64,000 bases of DNA from positions 7,823,386-7,887,385 of the forward strand of contig NZ_VFPP01000001.1 of assembly GCF_006716745.1 (NCBI RefSeq), in the 5' to 3' direction. The notes under the pieces are model-generated. The model ran no database searches, was not told where the DNA came from, and saw only the letters and a list, made by a program, of their open reading frames with translations. This document shows, one piece after another, positions 1 to 10,373 of this stretch; positions within the stretch are counted from its first letter, which is position 1, and each line of letters starts with the position of its first letter. The DNA comes from Saccharothrix saharensis. Its GTDB lineage: Bacteria; Actinomycetota; Actinomycetes; Mycobacteriales; Pseudonocardiaceae. A program made the translations under genes and the position numbers.

Positions 1-241
1 TGACGTTGTCGCGGGTGATGCCGTCCTGGGCGGGGATGGGCTGGGTGACGATCTGCAGGTTCACCTTGCGCAGCCGGTCAATGCCCGGCACGACCATCGT
101 CAGCCCCGGTCCGCGCGGCGCGGGCCGCACCCTGCCGAAGCGGAACACCAGGCCCTGCTCGTACTGCTTGACGACGCGGGCGCTGCCCGCGAGCCCGACC
201 GCGAGCACACCCAGCGCGCCGATGACGATGTCGAGGATCAT
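1..241 (-). CDS. SPFH/band-7 family membrane protein (5' part only)
   Basis: The reverse strand encodes the N-terminus of a stomatin/slipin-like protein. One hydrophobic segment (about residues 1-18, [19 protein letters not shown]) is followed by the family signature [16 protein letters not shown] and [14 protein letters not shown], then [18 protein letters not shown], the usual start of the SPFH domain. Such proteins are membrane-anchored scaffolds, often found with NfeD proteins or proteases. An upstream in-frame ATG exists at 250, but GGGAG lies 9 bases before the ATG at 241, which favours the latter. The gene runs off the left edge. It is divergent from mshC, with about 100 bases between the starts. 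Confidence 0.8.
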   Translation of the reverse strand, partial: MILDIVIGALGVLAVGLAGSARVVKQYEQGLVFRFGRVRPAPRGPGLTMVVPGIDRLRKVNLQIVTQPIPAQDGITRDNV

Positions 242-327
242 CGCGACCATCTCCCACGTCCCTGCCGACGAGGGTACGCCCGGCTTCCCGCGAAGCGGAC
301 GTTTCGTCCCCGGTCCCGCGCGCGAGT

Positions 328-333
328 TAGGGT
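328..333 (+). promoter_or_regulatory. -10-like hexamer of mshC, likely leaderless
   Basis: TAGGGT lies 7 bases before the mshC ATG and no Shine-Dalgarno sequence is visible. This is the spacing expected when transcription starts at or next to the start codon. I saw no clear -35 box. Confidence 0.45.
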
Positions 334-340
334 CGTTGAC

Positions 341-1579
341 ATGCAGACCTGGTCATCCACTCCTGTCCCGCGGGTAGCGGGGGAGCCGCGTCCGTTGCGG
401 CTGTTCGACACGGCGTCCGGCGAGGTGCGCCCGACCGCTCCCGGCGCCACCGCCAGGCTGTACGTCTGCGGCATCACCCCGTACGACGCCACGCACCTGG
501 GCCACGCGGCGACCTACCTGGCGTTCGACCTGGTCCACCGGGTGTGGTTGGACAACGGCCACGACGTGCACTACGTGCAGAACGTGACCGACATCGACGA
601 CCCGCTGCTGGAGCGGGCCGAGCGCGACCAGGACGACTGGGTGGTCCTCGGCATGCGCGAGACCGCGCTGTTCCGCGAGGACATGGTGGCGCTGCGGGTG
701 CTGCCGCCGCGAGACTACGTGGGCGCGGTCGACGCGATCCCGGAGGTCGTCGAGGTCATCGCGAAGCTGCTGGCGGGCGGTGCGGCGTACCGGGTCGACG
801 ACCCGGAGTTCCCCGACGTCTACTTCGACCACACGGCGACCGGCCGGTTCGGCTACGAGTCGAACTACGACCTGGAGACCATGGGCCGGTTCTTCGCCGA
901 GCGCGGCGGCGACCCGGACCGGGCGGGCAAGCGCCACCCGCTGGACGCGCTGCTGTGGCGCGCGGCCCGGCCGGGCGAGCCGTCGTGGCCGTCGGAGCTG
1001 GGTGAGGGCAGGCCGGGCTGGCACATCGAGTGCAGCGCCATCGCGCTCAACCGCCTGGGCACGTCGTTCGACGTGCAGGGCGGCGGGTCGGACCTGATCT
1101 TCCCGCACCACGAGTTCTCCGCCGCGCACGCCGAGGCGGTGACCGGGGAGCACCCGTTCGCCCGGCACTACGTGCACGCGGGCATGATCGGCCTGGACGG
1201 CGAGAAGATGTCCAAGTCGCGCGGCAACCTGGTGTTCGTGTCGAAGCTGCGGGCGCGGAAGGTCGACCCGAACGCGGTGCGGCTGGCCCTGTTCGCGGGC
1301 CACTACCGCAGCGACCGGCCGTGGAGCGACGCCCTGCTGGCCGAGGCGGAGGCGCGACTGGCGAAGTGGCGGCTGGCGGCGTCGCCGGCCACGGGTCCGA
1401 GCGCGGTCGACACCGTGGCCCGGCTGCGCGACCACCTCAGCGACGACCTCGACACTCCCCGCGCGTTGGCGGCGATGGACGCGTGGGCGGCCGAAGCCGT
1501 CGCCACCGGCGGCACGGACCACACCGGTCCGACCCTCTTCCGCGCCGCCGCCGACTCGCTGCTGGGCGTGGAGCTCTGA
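341..1579 (+). CDS. mshC: Cysteine:GlcN-Ins ligase MshC (mycothiol biosynthesis)
   Basis: The 412-residue cytoplasmic protein is a cysteinyl-tRNA synthetase paralogue. MshC joins cysteine to 1-D-myo-inosityl-2-amino-2-deoxy-alpha-D-glucopyranoside using ATP, the penultimate step of mycothiol synthesis. The class I aaRS core is visible: [14 protein letters not shown] (43-56, with the Zn-ligand Cys43 and the HIGH-like HLGH), WHIEC (227-231), FPHHE (254-258) and KMSKS (289-293). The length and the [13 protein letters not shown] form match MshC; CysRS is longer and carries an anticodon-binding domain. The start fits the family N-terminus (MQTW, then PVP). The gene appears monocistronic and faces the secreted protease gene across a hairpin. 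Confidence 0.96.
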   Translation: MQTWSSTPVPRVAGEPRPLRLFDTASGEVRPTAPGATARLYVCGITPYDATHLGHAATYLAFDLVHRVWLDNGHDVHYVQNVTDIDDPLLERAERDQDDWVVLGMRETALFREDMVALRVLPPRDYVGAVDAIPEVVEVIAKLLAGGAAYRVDDPEFPDVYFDHTATGRFGYESNYDLETMGRFFAERGGDPDRAGKRHPLDALLWRAARPGEPSWPSELGEGRPGWHIECSAIALNRLGTSFDVQGGGSDLIFPHHEFSAAHAEAVTGEHPFARHYVHAGMIGLDGEKMSKSRGNLVFVSKLRARKVDPNAVRLALFAGHYRSDRPWSDALLAEAEARLAKWRLAASPATGPSAVDTVARLRDHLSDDLDTPRALAAMDAWAAEAVATGGTDHTGPTLFRAAADSLLGVEL

Positions 1580-1720
1580 CCCCCGGGAGATGAGGTGACC
1601 GGCTCCGGGGCGGCGTCCACATCGTTGGGGGTCGCCCGGGAGCACAGCACCCGCTCCACCGGGACCACCGAATCCGAACTCCGGTGCCGCGTCCGCCACG
1701 GCCCACGGGTGTCACGTGAA

Positions 1721-1749
1721 CGGGGCCGCCCCGGAGTGGGACGGCCCCG
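1721..1749. terminator. Hairpin between convergent mshC and protease gene
   Basis: CGGGGCCG and CGGCCCCG pair, extended inwards by CCC/GGG across one C-A mismatch, with a five-base loop. It lies 16 bases past the protease stop and about 140 past the mshC stop. There is no U-tract, as is common in actinobacteria. The 185-base gap holds nothing else I recognise. Confidence 0.55.
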
Positions 1750-1764
1750 CCGGTCACGTCACGC

Positions 1765-3570
<1,806 letters not shown>

Positions 3571-3767
3571 GTCAGGGTTCTCCCTCGGGGCAGGGCTGCG
3601 CGGCCGTGCCGGGCGGGTGCGCCGGTCGGCCGTGCGGTGCAGGGGATGGGACGTCCGCGCGAACGGGGTGGAGCGACCTGGTCACATGCATGGTCGGGAC
3701 AAAACCGACGGCCCAGTAGCGCCGATAGTCGTAACTACGTCGAATCGCGGGCGATCGGTACGGGCGG

Positions 3768-4277
3768 TCAGGGCCGGTCGGCGGAATCCGGTGCGCCCAG
3801 TCGCTCGTCGCGGTACGACCGCCAGTGCTTGAGCAGGTTCGGCAGCTCGGCGTGGACGAACTCGAAGAACATCAGCGTCTCGGAGATGCGCTTGCCCGCG
3901 GGCGTGGCGGGGCCGAGCACCCCGATGCCCTCCTTGAGCGGGCCGGACCACCGGCGGAACATCTCGTCGCGGCGGAACAGCGCCTCGTACCAGACGTCGT
4001 CGAACACGCGGTAGAGGTCGCGGCGCGAGCCGGTCTCCCGCTCCCGGCTGACCAGGTTCATCTGGGCCAGGTAGCGGACCGCGCCGGAGATCGCGGCGGG
4101 GGACACGCGCAGCAGGTCGGCCAGCTCGGCGGCGGTCATCTCGCCGGAGTCGGTGGCCAGGAGGGCGACGAACACCCGCGACGGCATCCGCGGCATGCCG
4201 GACTCGGCGAACACCGCGCCGAAGCGCTCGATGAAGCGCAGCACCGCCTGCTCGTCACGCTCGCCCACGTCTGTCAC
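3768..4277 (-). CDS. GbsR/MarR-like winged-helix transcriptional regulator
   Basis: A 169-residue protein beginning at GTG (VTDVGERDEQ). A winged helix spans about 30-95: the recognition region SGEMTAAELADLLRVSPAAISGAVRYL is followed by the wing SRERETGSRRDLYRV. The helical C-terminal half (LMFFEFVHAELPNLLKHW) resembles regulators annotated as GbsR/MarR-type. It is divergent from a two-gene ABC exporter 93 bases away, the usual arrangement for a local repressor of an efflux system. The long reading frame continuing upstream of this start lies antisense to the ABC ATPase and is not real. The ligand is unknown. Confidence 0.82.
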   Translation of the reverse strand: MTDVGERDEQAVLRFIERFGAVFAESGMPRMPSRVFVALLATDSGEMTAAELADLLRVSPAAISGAVRYLAQMNLVSRERETGSRRDLYRVFDDVWYEALFRRDEMFRRWSGPLKEGIGVLGPATPAGKRISETLMFFEFVHAELPNLLKHWRSYRDERLGAPDSADRP

Positions 4278-4335
4278 CGCCGGATCATCCCTTCGTGGTC
4301 CCCAGGAAGGAGGGCAGTTTATACGCTTCCTTAAC

Positions 4336-4351
4336 TTCACGACTTTGTGAA
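4336..4351. promoter_or_regulatory. Candidate operator between MarR-like regulator and ABC exporter
   Basis: TTCAC-N6-GTGAA is an inverted repeat in the divergent intergenic region, 20 bases before the ATPase ATG. On the reverse strand a TATAAA-like -10 lies at about 4318-4323, so the repeat would cover promoter sequence of both genes. Confidence 0.4.
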
Positions 4352-4370
4352 ACGACTGTAGCTTGCCTGC

Positions 4371-5288
4371 ATGACTGCTGCGATATCCGTGTCGGACCTG
4401 GTCAAGACCTTCGGCCCGACACGTGCGCTGGACGGCTTGGACCTGACCGTCCACGAGGGGGAGGTGCACGGCTTCCTCGGCCCCAACGGGTCGGGCAAGT
4501 CGACCACCATCCGGGTCCTGCTCGGGCTCCTGCGCGCCGACGCCGGCTCGGCGTCGTTGCTGGGCGGCGACCCGTGGCGCGACACCGCCGAGCTGCACCG
4601 CAGGCTCGCCTACGTGCCGGGCGACGTGAGCCTGTGGCCGAACCTGACCGGCGGCGAGGTGATCGACCTGCTGGGCAGGCTGCGGGGCGGGCTGGACGAG
4701 AAGCGCCGCGCCGAGCTGCTGGAGCGCTTCGAGCTCGACCCGCGCAAGAAGGGCCGCACGTACTCCAAGGGCAACCGGCAGAAGGTGGCCCTGGTCGCGG
4801 CGCTGGCCTCGGACGTGGAGCTGCTGATCCTGGACGAGCCGACCTCCGGGCTGGACCCGCTGATGGAGGCGGTGTTCCAGGAGGCGGTCCGCGAGCTGCG
4901 CGGGCGGCGGACCGTGCTGCTGTCCAGCCACATCCTGGCCGAGGTCGAGGCGCTGTGCGACCGGGTCAGCATCATCCGCAACGGCCGCACGGTCGAGACC
5001 GGCACGTTGGCCGACCTGCGCCACCTCACCCGCACCAGCGTCTCCGCCGAGCTGGTCGGCCCGCCCGACGGGCTGGCCGGGCTGCCGGGCGTGCACGACC
5101 TGGTGGTGGAGGGGCGGCGGGTGCGGTTCGAGGTCGACACCGACCACCTGGACGCGGCGCTGCGGGCGCTGGTCGGCAGCGGCGTCCGGACGCTGACCAG
5201 CCAGCCGCCCACGCTGGAGGAGCTGTTCCTGCGGCACTACGAGGACGAGCTGCCGGCGGGCCCGACCGGACGGGCGGTGTCGCCGTGA
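4371..5288 (+). CDS. ABC exporter ATP-binding protein
   Basis: A 305-residue ABC ATPase with Walker [10 protein letters not shown] (about 38-46), a Q-loop-region segment [18 protein letters not shown], signature [11 protein letters not shown] (a degenerate LSGGQ, common in drug and antibiotic exporters), Walker [14 protein letters not shown] and switch His in SSHIL. The C-terminal region (about 215-300) is the accessory domain of multidrug/antibiotic ABC-2 ATPases. The downstream permease start overlaps the stop (GTGA), so the two are translationally coupled. With the adjacent MarR-like regulator this looks like a self-contained efflux cassette. The substrate is unknown. Confidence 0.93.
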   Translation: MTAAISVSDLVKTFGPTRALDGLDLTVHEGEVHGFLGPNGSGKSTTIRVLLGLLRADAGSASLLGGDPWRDTAELHRRLAYVPGDVSLWPNLTGGEVIDLLGRLRGGLDEKRRAELLERFELDPRKKGRTYSKGNRQKVALVAALASDVELLILDEPTSGLDPLMEAVFQEAVRELRGRRTVLLSSHILAEVEALCDRVSIIRNGRTVETGTLADLRHLTRTSVSAELVGPPDGLAGLPGVHDLVVEGRRVRFEVDTDHLDAALRALVGSGVRTLTSQPPTLEELFLRHYEDELPAGPTGRAVSP

Positions 5289-6877
5289 CCGGCCTCGGCT
5301 CGTTGGTGCGCCTGGCGTTGCGCCGCGACCGGCTGCTGCTGCTCGTGTGGGTCGTCGGCCTGGTCGGCATCACGGTGTCCACCGCCTCGACCGTGGGCGA
5401 GCTGTACGGCTCGGTCGAGTCCCGGCAGCAGTTGGGCGCGACGGCGGGCGGCAACCCCGCGTTCCTGGCCATGCTCGGCCCGCTCTACGACGCGTCCACG
5501 ACCGGCGGCGTGCTGGCCTGGCGATGGGGCGTGTTCGGCGGGCTGCTGGTCGGGCTGATGGCGATGTTCCTCGTCACCCGGCACACCAGGGCGGAGGAGG
5601 AGACCGGCCGGCTGGAGCTGATCGGCTCGGCCGTCGTCGCCCGGCACGCGCCGTTGGCCGCCGCCGTGGTGGTGGCGTTGCTGGCGAGCACGCTGATCGG
5701 CCTGCTGGTCGCGCTCGGCCTGACCGGTCTGGGCGAGTCCGCGTCCGGATCGTTCGCGCTCGGCCTCGCGTTCGCGTCGGTGGGCTGGGTGTTCACCGGG
5801 GTGGGCGCGGTCAGCGCGCAACTGTCCGAGAGCGCCCGCACGGCCAACTCGATCTCCGGCGGGGTGCTCGGCGTCGCCTACCTGCTGCGCGCCGTCGGTG
5901 ACGCGGCGGGCGACGAGGGGCCGACGTGGCTGACCTGGCTGTCGCCGTTGGGCTGGCTGGAGCGGACGAGGGCGTTCGCGGGCGACCGGTTCTGGGTGCT
6001 GGTGCTGCCCGTCGCGCTGTTCGCGGTGCTGATCGTGACGGCGTCGGTCCTGGTCACCAAGCGCGACCTCGGCGGCGGCCTGGTGCCGACCCGGCTCGGC
6101 CCGGCCCGCGCGCCCCGCTCGCTGGGCAGCGCGTTCGGCCTGGCCTGGCGGTTGCAGCGGGGCATGTTGATCGGCTGGACGCTGAGCCTGCTCGTGCTCG
6201 GCGCCGTCTACGGGTCGGTCGCGCGCGGCGTCGAGCAGATGCTCGAGGCCAACCCCGCGTTGCAGAAGATCATCGCGCAGATGGGCGGGACGGGCGCGAT
6301 CGTGGACGTCTACCTCGCGTCGATCCTCGGCATCATCGCGCTGTTCAGCGCGATCTACGTGGTGCAGTCGACGTTGCGGCTGCGCGCGGAGGAGACGGGG
6401 CTGCGGGCCGAGCCGGTGCTGGCCACGCCGGTCAGCCGGGTCGCGTGGGTCGGCGGCCACGTGCTGTTCGCGACCGTCGGCACGGCCGTCGTGCTGGCCG
6501 CGGCGGGTGTGGGCGCGGGCCTGGTGCACGGCGTGCGGGTGGGCGACGTCGACGGCCAGGTGGTGCGGCTGGTCGGCGCGTCATTGGTGCACGTCCCGGC
6601 GGTGTGGGTGGTCGCCGGTCTCGCGCTGGCGCTGTTCGCGCTCGTGCCGAAGCTGTCGTCGGCGAGCTGGGCGGTGATCGTGGTGTTCCTGGTGCTCGGC
6701 CAGCTCGGGCCGTTGTTGCAGCTCGACCGGTGGGCGATGGACCTGTCGCCGTTCACGCACGTCCCCAAGGCGCCGGGTGCCGAGGTGACCGCCGGCCCGC
6801 TGCTGTGGTTGGCGCTGGTCGCGGCGGTGCTGATGGTGGTCGGCTTCGCCGGGTTCCGACGGCGGGACGTCGGCTGA
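5285..6877 (+). CDS. ABC-2 exporter permease (polyketide-antibiotic transporter family)
   Basis: A 530-residue membrane protein with about twelve hydrophobic segments in two similar halves, each starting with a charged segment before the first helix ([20 protein letters not shown] and [20 protein letters not shown]). The size and two-fold layout match the large permeases called polyketide antibiotic or tetronasin-type transporters, which pair with one ATPase to export amphipathic compounds. The GTG start is nested in the ATPase stop. The stop is 3 bases from the 36-bp palindrome preceding the next regulator. Confidence 0.87.
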   Translation: MTGLGSLVRLALRRDRLLLLVWVVGLVGITVSTASTVGELYGSVESRQQLGATAGGNPAFLAMLGPLYDASTTGGVLAWRWGVFGGLLVGLMAMFLVTRHTRAEEETGRLELIGSAVVARHAPLAAAVVVALLASTLIGLLVALGLTGLGESASGSFALGLAFASVGWVFTGVGAVSAQLSESARTANSISGGVLGVAYLLRAVGDAAGDEGPTWLTWLSPLGWLERTRAFAGDRFWVLVLPVALFAVLIVTASVLVTKRDLGGGLVPTRLGPARAPRSLGSAFGLAWRLQRGMLIGWTLSLLVLGAVYGSVARGVEQMLEANPALQKIIAQMGGTGAIVDVYLASILGIIALFSAIYVVQSTLRLRAEETGLRAEPVLATPVSRVAWVGGHVLFATVGTAVVLAAAGVGAGLVHGVRVGDVDGQVVRLVGASLVHVPAVWVVAGLALALFALVPKLSSASWAVIVVFLVLGQLGPLLQLDRWAMDLSPFTHVPKAPGAEVTAGPLLWLALVAAVLMVVGFAGFRRRDVG

Positions 6878-6879
6878 AA

Positions 6880-6915
6880 ACCTGAAAGAAGTCTTTCGAA
6901 AGACTTCTTTCAGGT
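6880..6915. promoter_or_regulatory. 36-bp perfect palindrome (operator and/or terminator)
   Basis: The half-site CCTGAAAGAAGTCTTTC is followed immediately by its exact reverse complement, with one further A/T pair at the ends. Each half also contains a smaller inverted repeat, GAAAG-N4-CTTTC. It fills almost the whole 52-base gap between the permease stop and the HTH regulator ATG. Position and symmetry fit an autoregulatory operator read by two dimers; as RNA it would also form a long hairpin. Confidence 0.75.
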
Positions 6916-6929
6916 CTACCGTCGGGGCC

Positions 6930-7487
6930 ATGGACCTCCCAGGGCCCCGACGGGTCACCGATGCCGACGCCCTCAAGGCGCTGGCGCACCCGCTGCGCGT
7001 GTCGTTGCTGAACCACCTGCTCGCGGTCGGCCCCCGCACGGCCAGCGAGTGCGCCGAGGCGGTCGGGTCGACCGCGTCCAACTGCAGTTGGCACCTGCGG
7101 CAGTTGGCGAAGTCCGGTTTCGTGGCGCGGGCCGAGGCGGGCGACGGGCGGGAACGGCCGTGGCGGGCGACCTCGGTCGGCTACGACGTCGGCGCGTTCT
7201 CCGACGACCCGGAGGTCCGCACCCAGCAGGACGCGCTGATCGCGCTGGGCCTCACCGAGGACGACCGGCTCGCGCGGCGGTTCCTGGAACGGCAGCACGA
7301 GCTGCCGCGCGAGTGGCTGGAAGCCTCCGCCTTGCACGGCTACACGGTCAACGTGACGGCGGAGGAGCTGTCCGGTCTGCTCGGCATGATCGACGACATC
7401 CTGCGCCCGTACCTCGTGCCGGTGCGCCGGGACGTGCCCGAAGGCGCGCTCCCCGCCCACGTCGGCGTCCGGGCGTTCCCGCGGTGA
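6930..7487 (+). CDS. ArsR-like winged-helix regulator of the adjacent MFS gene
   Basis: A 185-residue protein. An ArsR/HTH_20 winged helix occupies about 10-75 (ADALKALAHPLRVSLLNHLL, then TASECAEAVGSTASNCSWHLRQLAKSGFV), followed by an all-helical C-terminal domain (about 95-165) of the type seen in HTH proteins that sit before MFS genes. No metal-binding Cys pair typical of ArsR/SmtB is visible, so an organic ligand is more likely. The MFS start overlaps its stop (GTGA). The palindrome 15 bases upstream is the obvious candidate operator, suggesting autoregulation of the pair. Confidence 0.87.
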   Translation: MDLPGPRRVTDADALKALAHPLRVSLLNHLLAVGPRTASECAEAVGSTASNCSWHLRQLAKSGFVARAEAGDGRERPWRATSVGYDVGAFSDDPEVRTQQDALIALGLTEDDRLARRFLERQHELPREWLEASALHGYTVNVTAEELSGLLGMIDDILRPYLVPVRRDVPEGALPAHVGVRAFPR

Positions 7488-8674
7488 CCGGCCCGCTGGG
7501 GGTGCCGGCGTTCCGCCGGCTGTGGATCGCCGGGTTCGTCTCCGAGGTCGGCGACTGGGTGCTGCTGGTCGCGCTGCCGGTGTACGTCTACCAGCGCACC
7601 GGCTCGGCGGCGGCGACCGCGACGACGTTCGTGGTGGCGTTGCTGCCGAGCCTCGCGCTGTCGCCGCTGGCGGGCGTGCTGGCCGACCGCTGGGACCGGC
7701 GTCGGCTGATGCTGCTGGTCAGCCTCGTGCAGGCGGCCACCCTGCTGCCGCTGTTGACCGGCGACCTGGTGCTGGTCAACGTCGTGACGGCGGTGCAGGC
7801 CGGGTTGGCGGCGCTGTTCGAGCCCGCCAAGAACGCGCTGCTGCCGACGCTGGTGCCGCGCGAGCAGGTGCCCGCGGCGAACGGGCTGGTGGGGCTGAAC
7901 GCCAACCTGGCCCGGCTGGTCGGCGCGTCGCTGGGCGGGGTGGTGCTCGGCGCGACGGGGCTGCCGGGCGTGGTGCTGGTGGACGTGGCGTCGTTCCTGC
8001 TCGCGGCGGCGCTGGTGGCGGCGCTCGGCACCGCGGACCCGGTGCGCCCGGCGGGCGAGCCCGCGTGGCGGGCCTGGCTGGACGGCGTGCGCGAGATCCG
8101 CGGCCCGTTGCGGCCGATGGTGGGCGTGGTCGCGTTGATGGCGACGGGCCAGGGCTTGTTCGTGGTGCTGTTCGTGGTGTTCGTGACCGAACGGCTCGGT
8201 GGGGGAGCGGCCGAGGTGGGGTTGCTGCGCGGCGTGCAGGCGGTCGGCGGGTTGCTCGGCGGCCTGCTGGTGGGCGTGCTGGCGCGCCGGCTCGCACCCG
8301 CGCGGCTGCTGGGCGTGTCGCTGGTCGGCTTCGCCGCGGTGGCCGCGGTGGGGTGGAACGGGCCGCACGTGACCACCGCGCTGGTGTTCTACCTGGCCGC
8401 GTTCGTGGTGGTGGGCGTGCCGGGGGTGATCGCGGGCGCCGGGATGATGTCGGTGCTGCAACTGCACGCGCCCGACGCCGTGCGCGGCCGGGTGCTGGCC
8501 ACGTTCGTCAGCCTCTACGACGGCGGCCAGGCGCTCGGCATGGTGCTCGCCGGCGCGCTGACGCCCGTGCTCGGCCTGTCCGCGCTGCTCAACGCCCAGG
8601 CCGCGCTCTACCTGGCGGCGGGCGTGCTCGCGCTGGCGGCGCTCGACGCCCCGGCCCTCCTCGACCCGGCCTGA
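7484..8674 (+). CDS. MFS transporter
   Basis: A 396-residue, roughly 12-helix major facilitator protein. It begins FRRLWIAGFVSEVGDWVLLVALPVYVY across two adjoining stretches, a form typical of the MFS_3 (enterobactin-exporter-like) subgroup, and has the loop 2-3 motif ADRWDRRRLML. GTG overlaps the regulator TGA, so expression is coupled to the HTH protein. The family exports small molecules and drugs from the cytoplasm using the proton gradient; the actual substrate cannot be told from sequence. Confidence 0.9.
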   Translation: MTGPLGVPAFRRLWIAGFVSEVGDWVLLVALPVYVYQRTGSAAATATTFVVALLPSLALSPLAGVLADRWDRRRLMLLVSLVQAATLLPLLTGDLVLVNVVTAVQAGLAALFEPAKNALLPTLVPREQVPAANGLVGLNANLARLVGASLGGVVLGATGLPGVVLVDVASFLLAAALVAALGTADPVRPAGEPAWRAWLDGVREIRGPLRPMVGVVALMATGQGLFVVLFVVFVTERLGGGAAEVGLLRGVQAVGGLLGGLLVGVLARRLAPARLLGVSLVGFAAVAAVGWNGPHVTTALVFYLAAFVVVGVPGVIAGAGMMSVLQLHAPDAVRGRVLATFVSLYDGGQALGMVLAGALTPVLGLSALLNAQAALYLAAGVLALAALDAPALLDPA

Positions 8675-8675
8675 C

Positions 8676-9812
8676 TCACCGCGGTGCCGGTCGGCGCCGG
8701 CCGAGCAGCAGCACGGGCGGCACGGCCAGCACCAGCCCGGCGGGCACCAGGAACGCGCTCGCCGGGTCCAGGTGGTACAGCGGCACGAACGCCACCGGCG
8801 ACGCCGCGCCGCCCAGGAACCGCCACGACTGCACCACCGACACCGCACCGCCCCGGTTGGCGTCGTCCGAGGACAGCACCAGCGCGTTCAACCCGACGAT
8901 CACCGCCTGGCTGAACGCGCCCGCCACCGCCCACAATGCCCCGACCGCCACCACCGACGGCACCAGCCCGACCCCGACCAGCAGCACCCCGCCGACGGCC
9001 GCGCCGGACAGCGCGCACCGCCGCGCGCCGAACCGGTCGATCGCCCACCCGGTCAGCCGCGCCGTGCCGATCCCGACCAGCCCGAACCCGGTCAGCACCA
9101 GCCCCCGCTGCCCCGCGCCCAACCCGAACGCGTCACCGAGTCGCAGGGCCACCAGGAACGACACCCCGCCCAAGCACCCCCAGCCCACGAACCCGACCGC
9201 CGCCAGCCGCCGCGTCCGGGGCCGCCAGGCGCTGCGGAGCCGGGGCCGTGCGGTGTCCCGCGGCGGGTCGGCGGGCAGCCCGACGACCGCCAACACACCC
9301 GCCACCACCGCCGCGCCGACGAACGCCCACCGCCACGACGCCTCGGCCGCCAAGCCGCCCAGCAGCGGCGCCGACGTCTGCCCGGCGGCCTGCATGGACG
9401 CGAACACGCCCAACGCCCGCCCCAACCGCGCCTTCGGCGTCACCGCGGCGATCGCCGCCAACAGCAGGGGAGTGGTGAACGCGTTCGCCGCCCCCTGCAC
9501 GGCGCGCCCGCCCATCAGCACGGGGAACGACCAGGCGACCGCGCACACCACCGACGCCAGGACGTACACGACGTACGCGGCGCGCACGGTCCGGCGCGCG
9601 CCCCACCGTTCGCCCAACGTGCCGGACACCAGCATGAGCAGCGCGAACGGCACGAGGTACCCGGTCAACGTCGCCGCCGCCGTCCCCGCCGACACCCCGA
9701 AGTCCCCGCCGACCTCGGGCAGCACCGAAGCCGTCACGGCGCCGCCGAAGGGCCCCAGGAACCCGCCCGCGTACAGCGCCGCCACGCGGACGCGGGAACG
9801 GAGGTCGGCCAC
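8676..9812 (-). CDS. MFS transporter, 12-helix drug/metabolite type
   Basis: A 378-residue MFS protein with a loop 2-3 motif (GTLGERWGARRT) and helix-5-like GALGVFASMQAAGQTSAPLLGG read with small variation, typical of bacterial multidrug exporters. The chosen GTG (VADLRSRVRVAALYAGGFLG) leaves about nine residues before the first helix, and TAGGTC sits 7 bases upstream, fitting a leaderless start. Two upstream GTGs at 9830 and 9839 are alternatives. It is convergent with the previous MFS gene, one base apart, so the two are independent. Substrate unknown. Confidence 0.85.
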   Translation of the reverse strand: MADLRSRVRVAALYAGGFLGPFGGAVTASVLPEVGGDFGVSAGTAAATLTGYLVPFALLMLVSGTLGERWGARRTVRAAYVVYVLASVVCAVAWSFPVLMGGRAVQGAANAFTTPLLLAAIAAVTPKARLGRALGVFASMQAAGQTSAPLLGGLAAEASWRWAFVGAAVVAGVLAVVGLPADPPRDTARPRLRSAWRPRTRRLAAVGFVGWGCLGGVSFLVALRLGDAFGLGAGQRGLVLTGFGLVGIGTARLTGWAIDRFGARRCALSGAAVGGVLLVGVGLVPSVVAVGALWAVAGAFSQAVIVGLNALVLSSDDANRGGAVSVVQSWRFLGGAASPVAFVPLYHLDPASAFLVPAGLVLAVPPVLLLGRRRPAPR

Positions 9813-9888
9813 GGGGAGCGACCTAACCACCGAGCTCACCGCTCCCGACCACGAGGGTGGTTCCCGCGTCCGCCGGCAGGTTCCCCCG

Positions 9889-10369
9889 GTGACCGGGCAC
9901 CTGCCCGACGGCGGCGTCGGGCTGTCACCCGCCGACATCGCCGCCCTCGACGCGAGGTGGTCGTCGTGCTGGACCCCGGGCACCGTCGCACAGCGGCTGG
10001 CCGGGCTCGCCACGCCCTGGTGCGTGGCCGCGCGACCCGGCTGCCGGCGACTACCTGCTCGACGTGTCCCGCGGACCGCGCGACGGCGACACCCGGATCT
10101 GCCGGCACGACGACACGATCCGGCTGCCCTACCGCGACGTCATCCGCCGCACCGACGACGGCGTCCCGTACCTGGCGCCCGAACGGTCCTGCCGTTCAAG
10201 GCAGAACACACCCGCCCGGAGGACCGGGACGACTTCACCCGGACCGCCCCACGCCCGACCCCGGAGCGGCGCGAGACCCTCGCCGCGCTCCCGGCCCGCG
10301 CGCTCCGGCCACCGGTGGCTCGCGGAGCTGTGGCCGGGACGGCAGGCGACGCCCGCGCCCCGACCACCC
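9889..10369 (+). pseudogene. Decayed nucleotidyltransferase-like gene
   Basis: Four blocks in different frames read as one protein. Block 1 (9889-10037) is GHLPDGGVGLSPADIAALD...ATPWCVAA; block 2 (about 10034-10185) is GDYLLDVSRGPRDGDTRICRH...IRLPYRDVIRRTDDGVPYLAPE; block 3 (10186-10305) is VLPFKAEHTRPEDRDDFTRT; block 4 (from 10307) is GHRWLAEL. This matches, from memory of the family, a small actinobacterial protein resembling aminoglycoside nucleotidyltransferases. Between blocks 1 and 2 the central part (roughly 80 residues with the expected active site) is missing. At least three frameshifts plus the deletion make it a relic, with no function expected. Confidence 0.72.
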
Positions 10370-10373
10370 GGCG

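Noticed and set aside
353-1699. A 448-codon open frame antisense to mshC
   Set aside because: It is Arg/Gly/Ala/Val-rich without domain character and mirrors a gene with clear catalytic motifs; a typical high-GC artefact.
3768-5237. The 489-codon reverse frame as one large regulator
   Set aside because: Only its last 169 codons have regulator motifs; the rest is antisense to the ABC ATPase.
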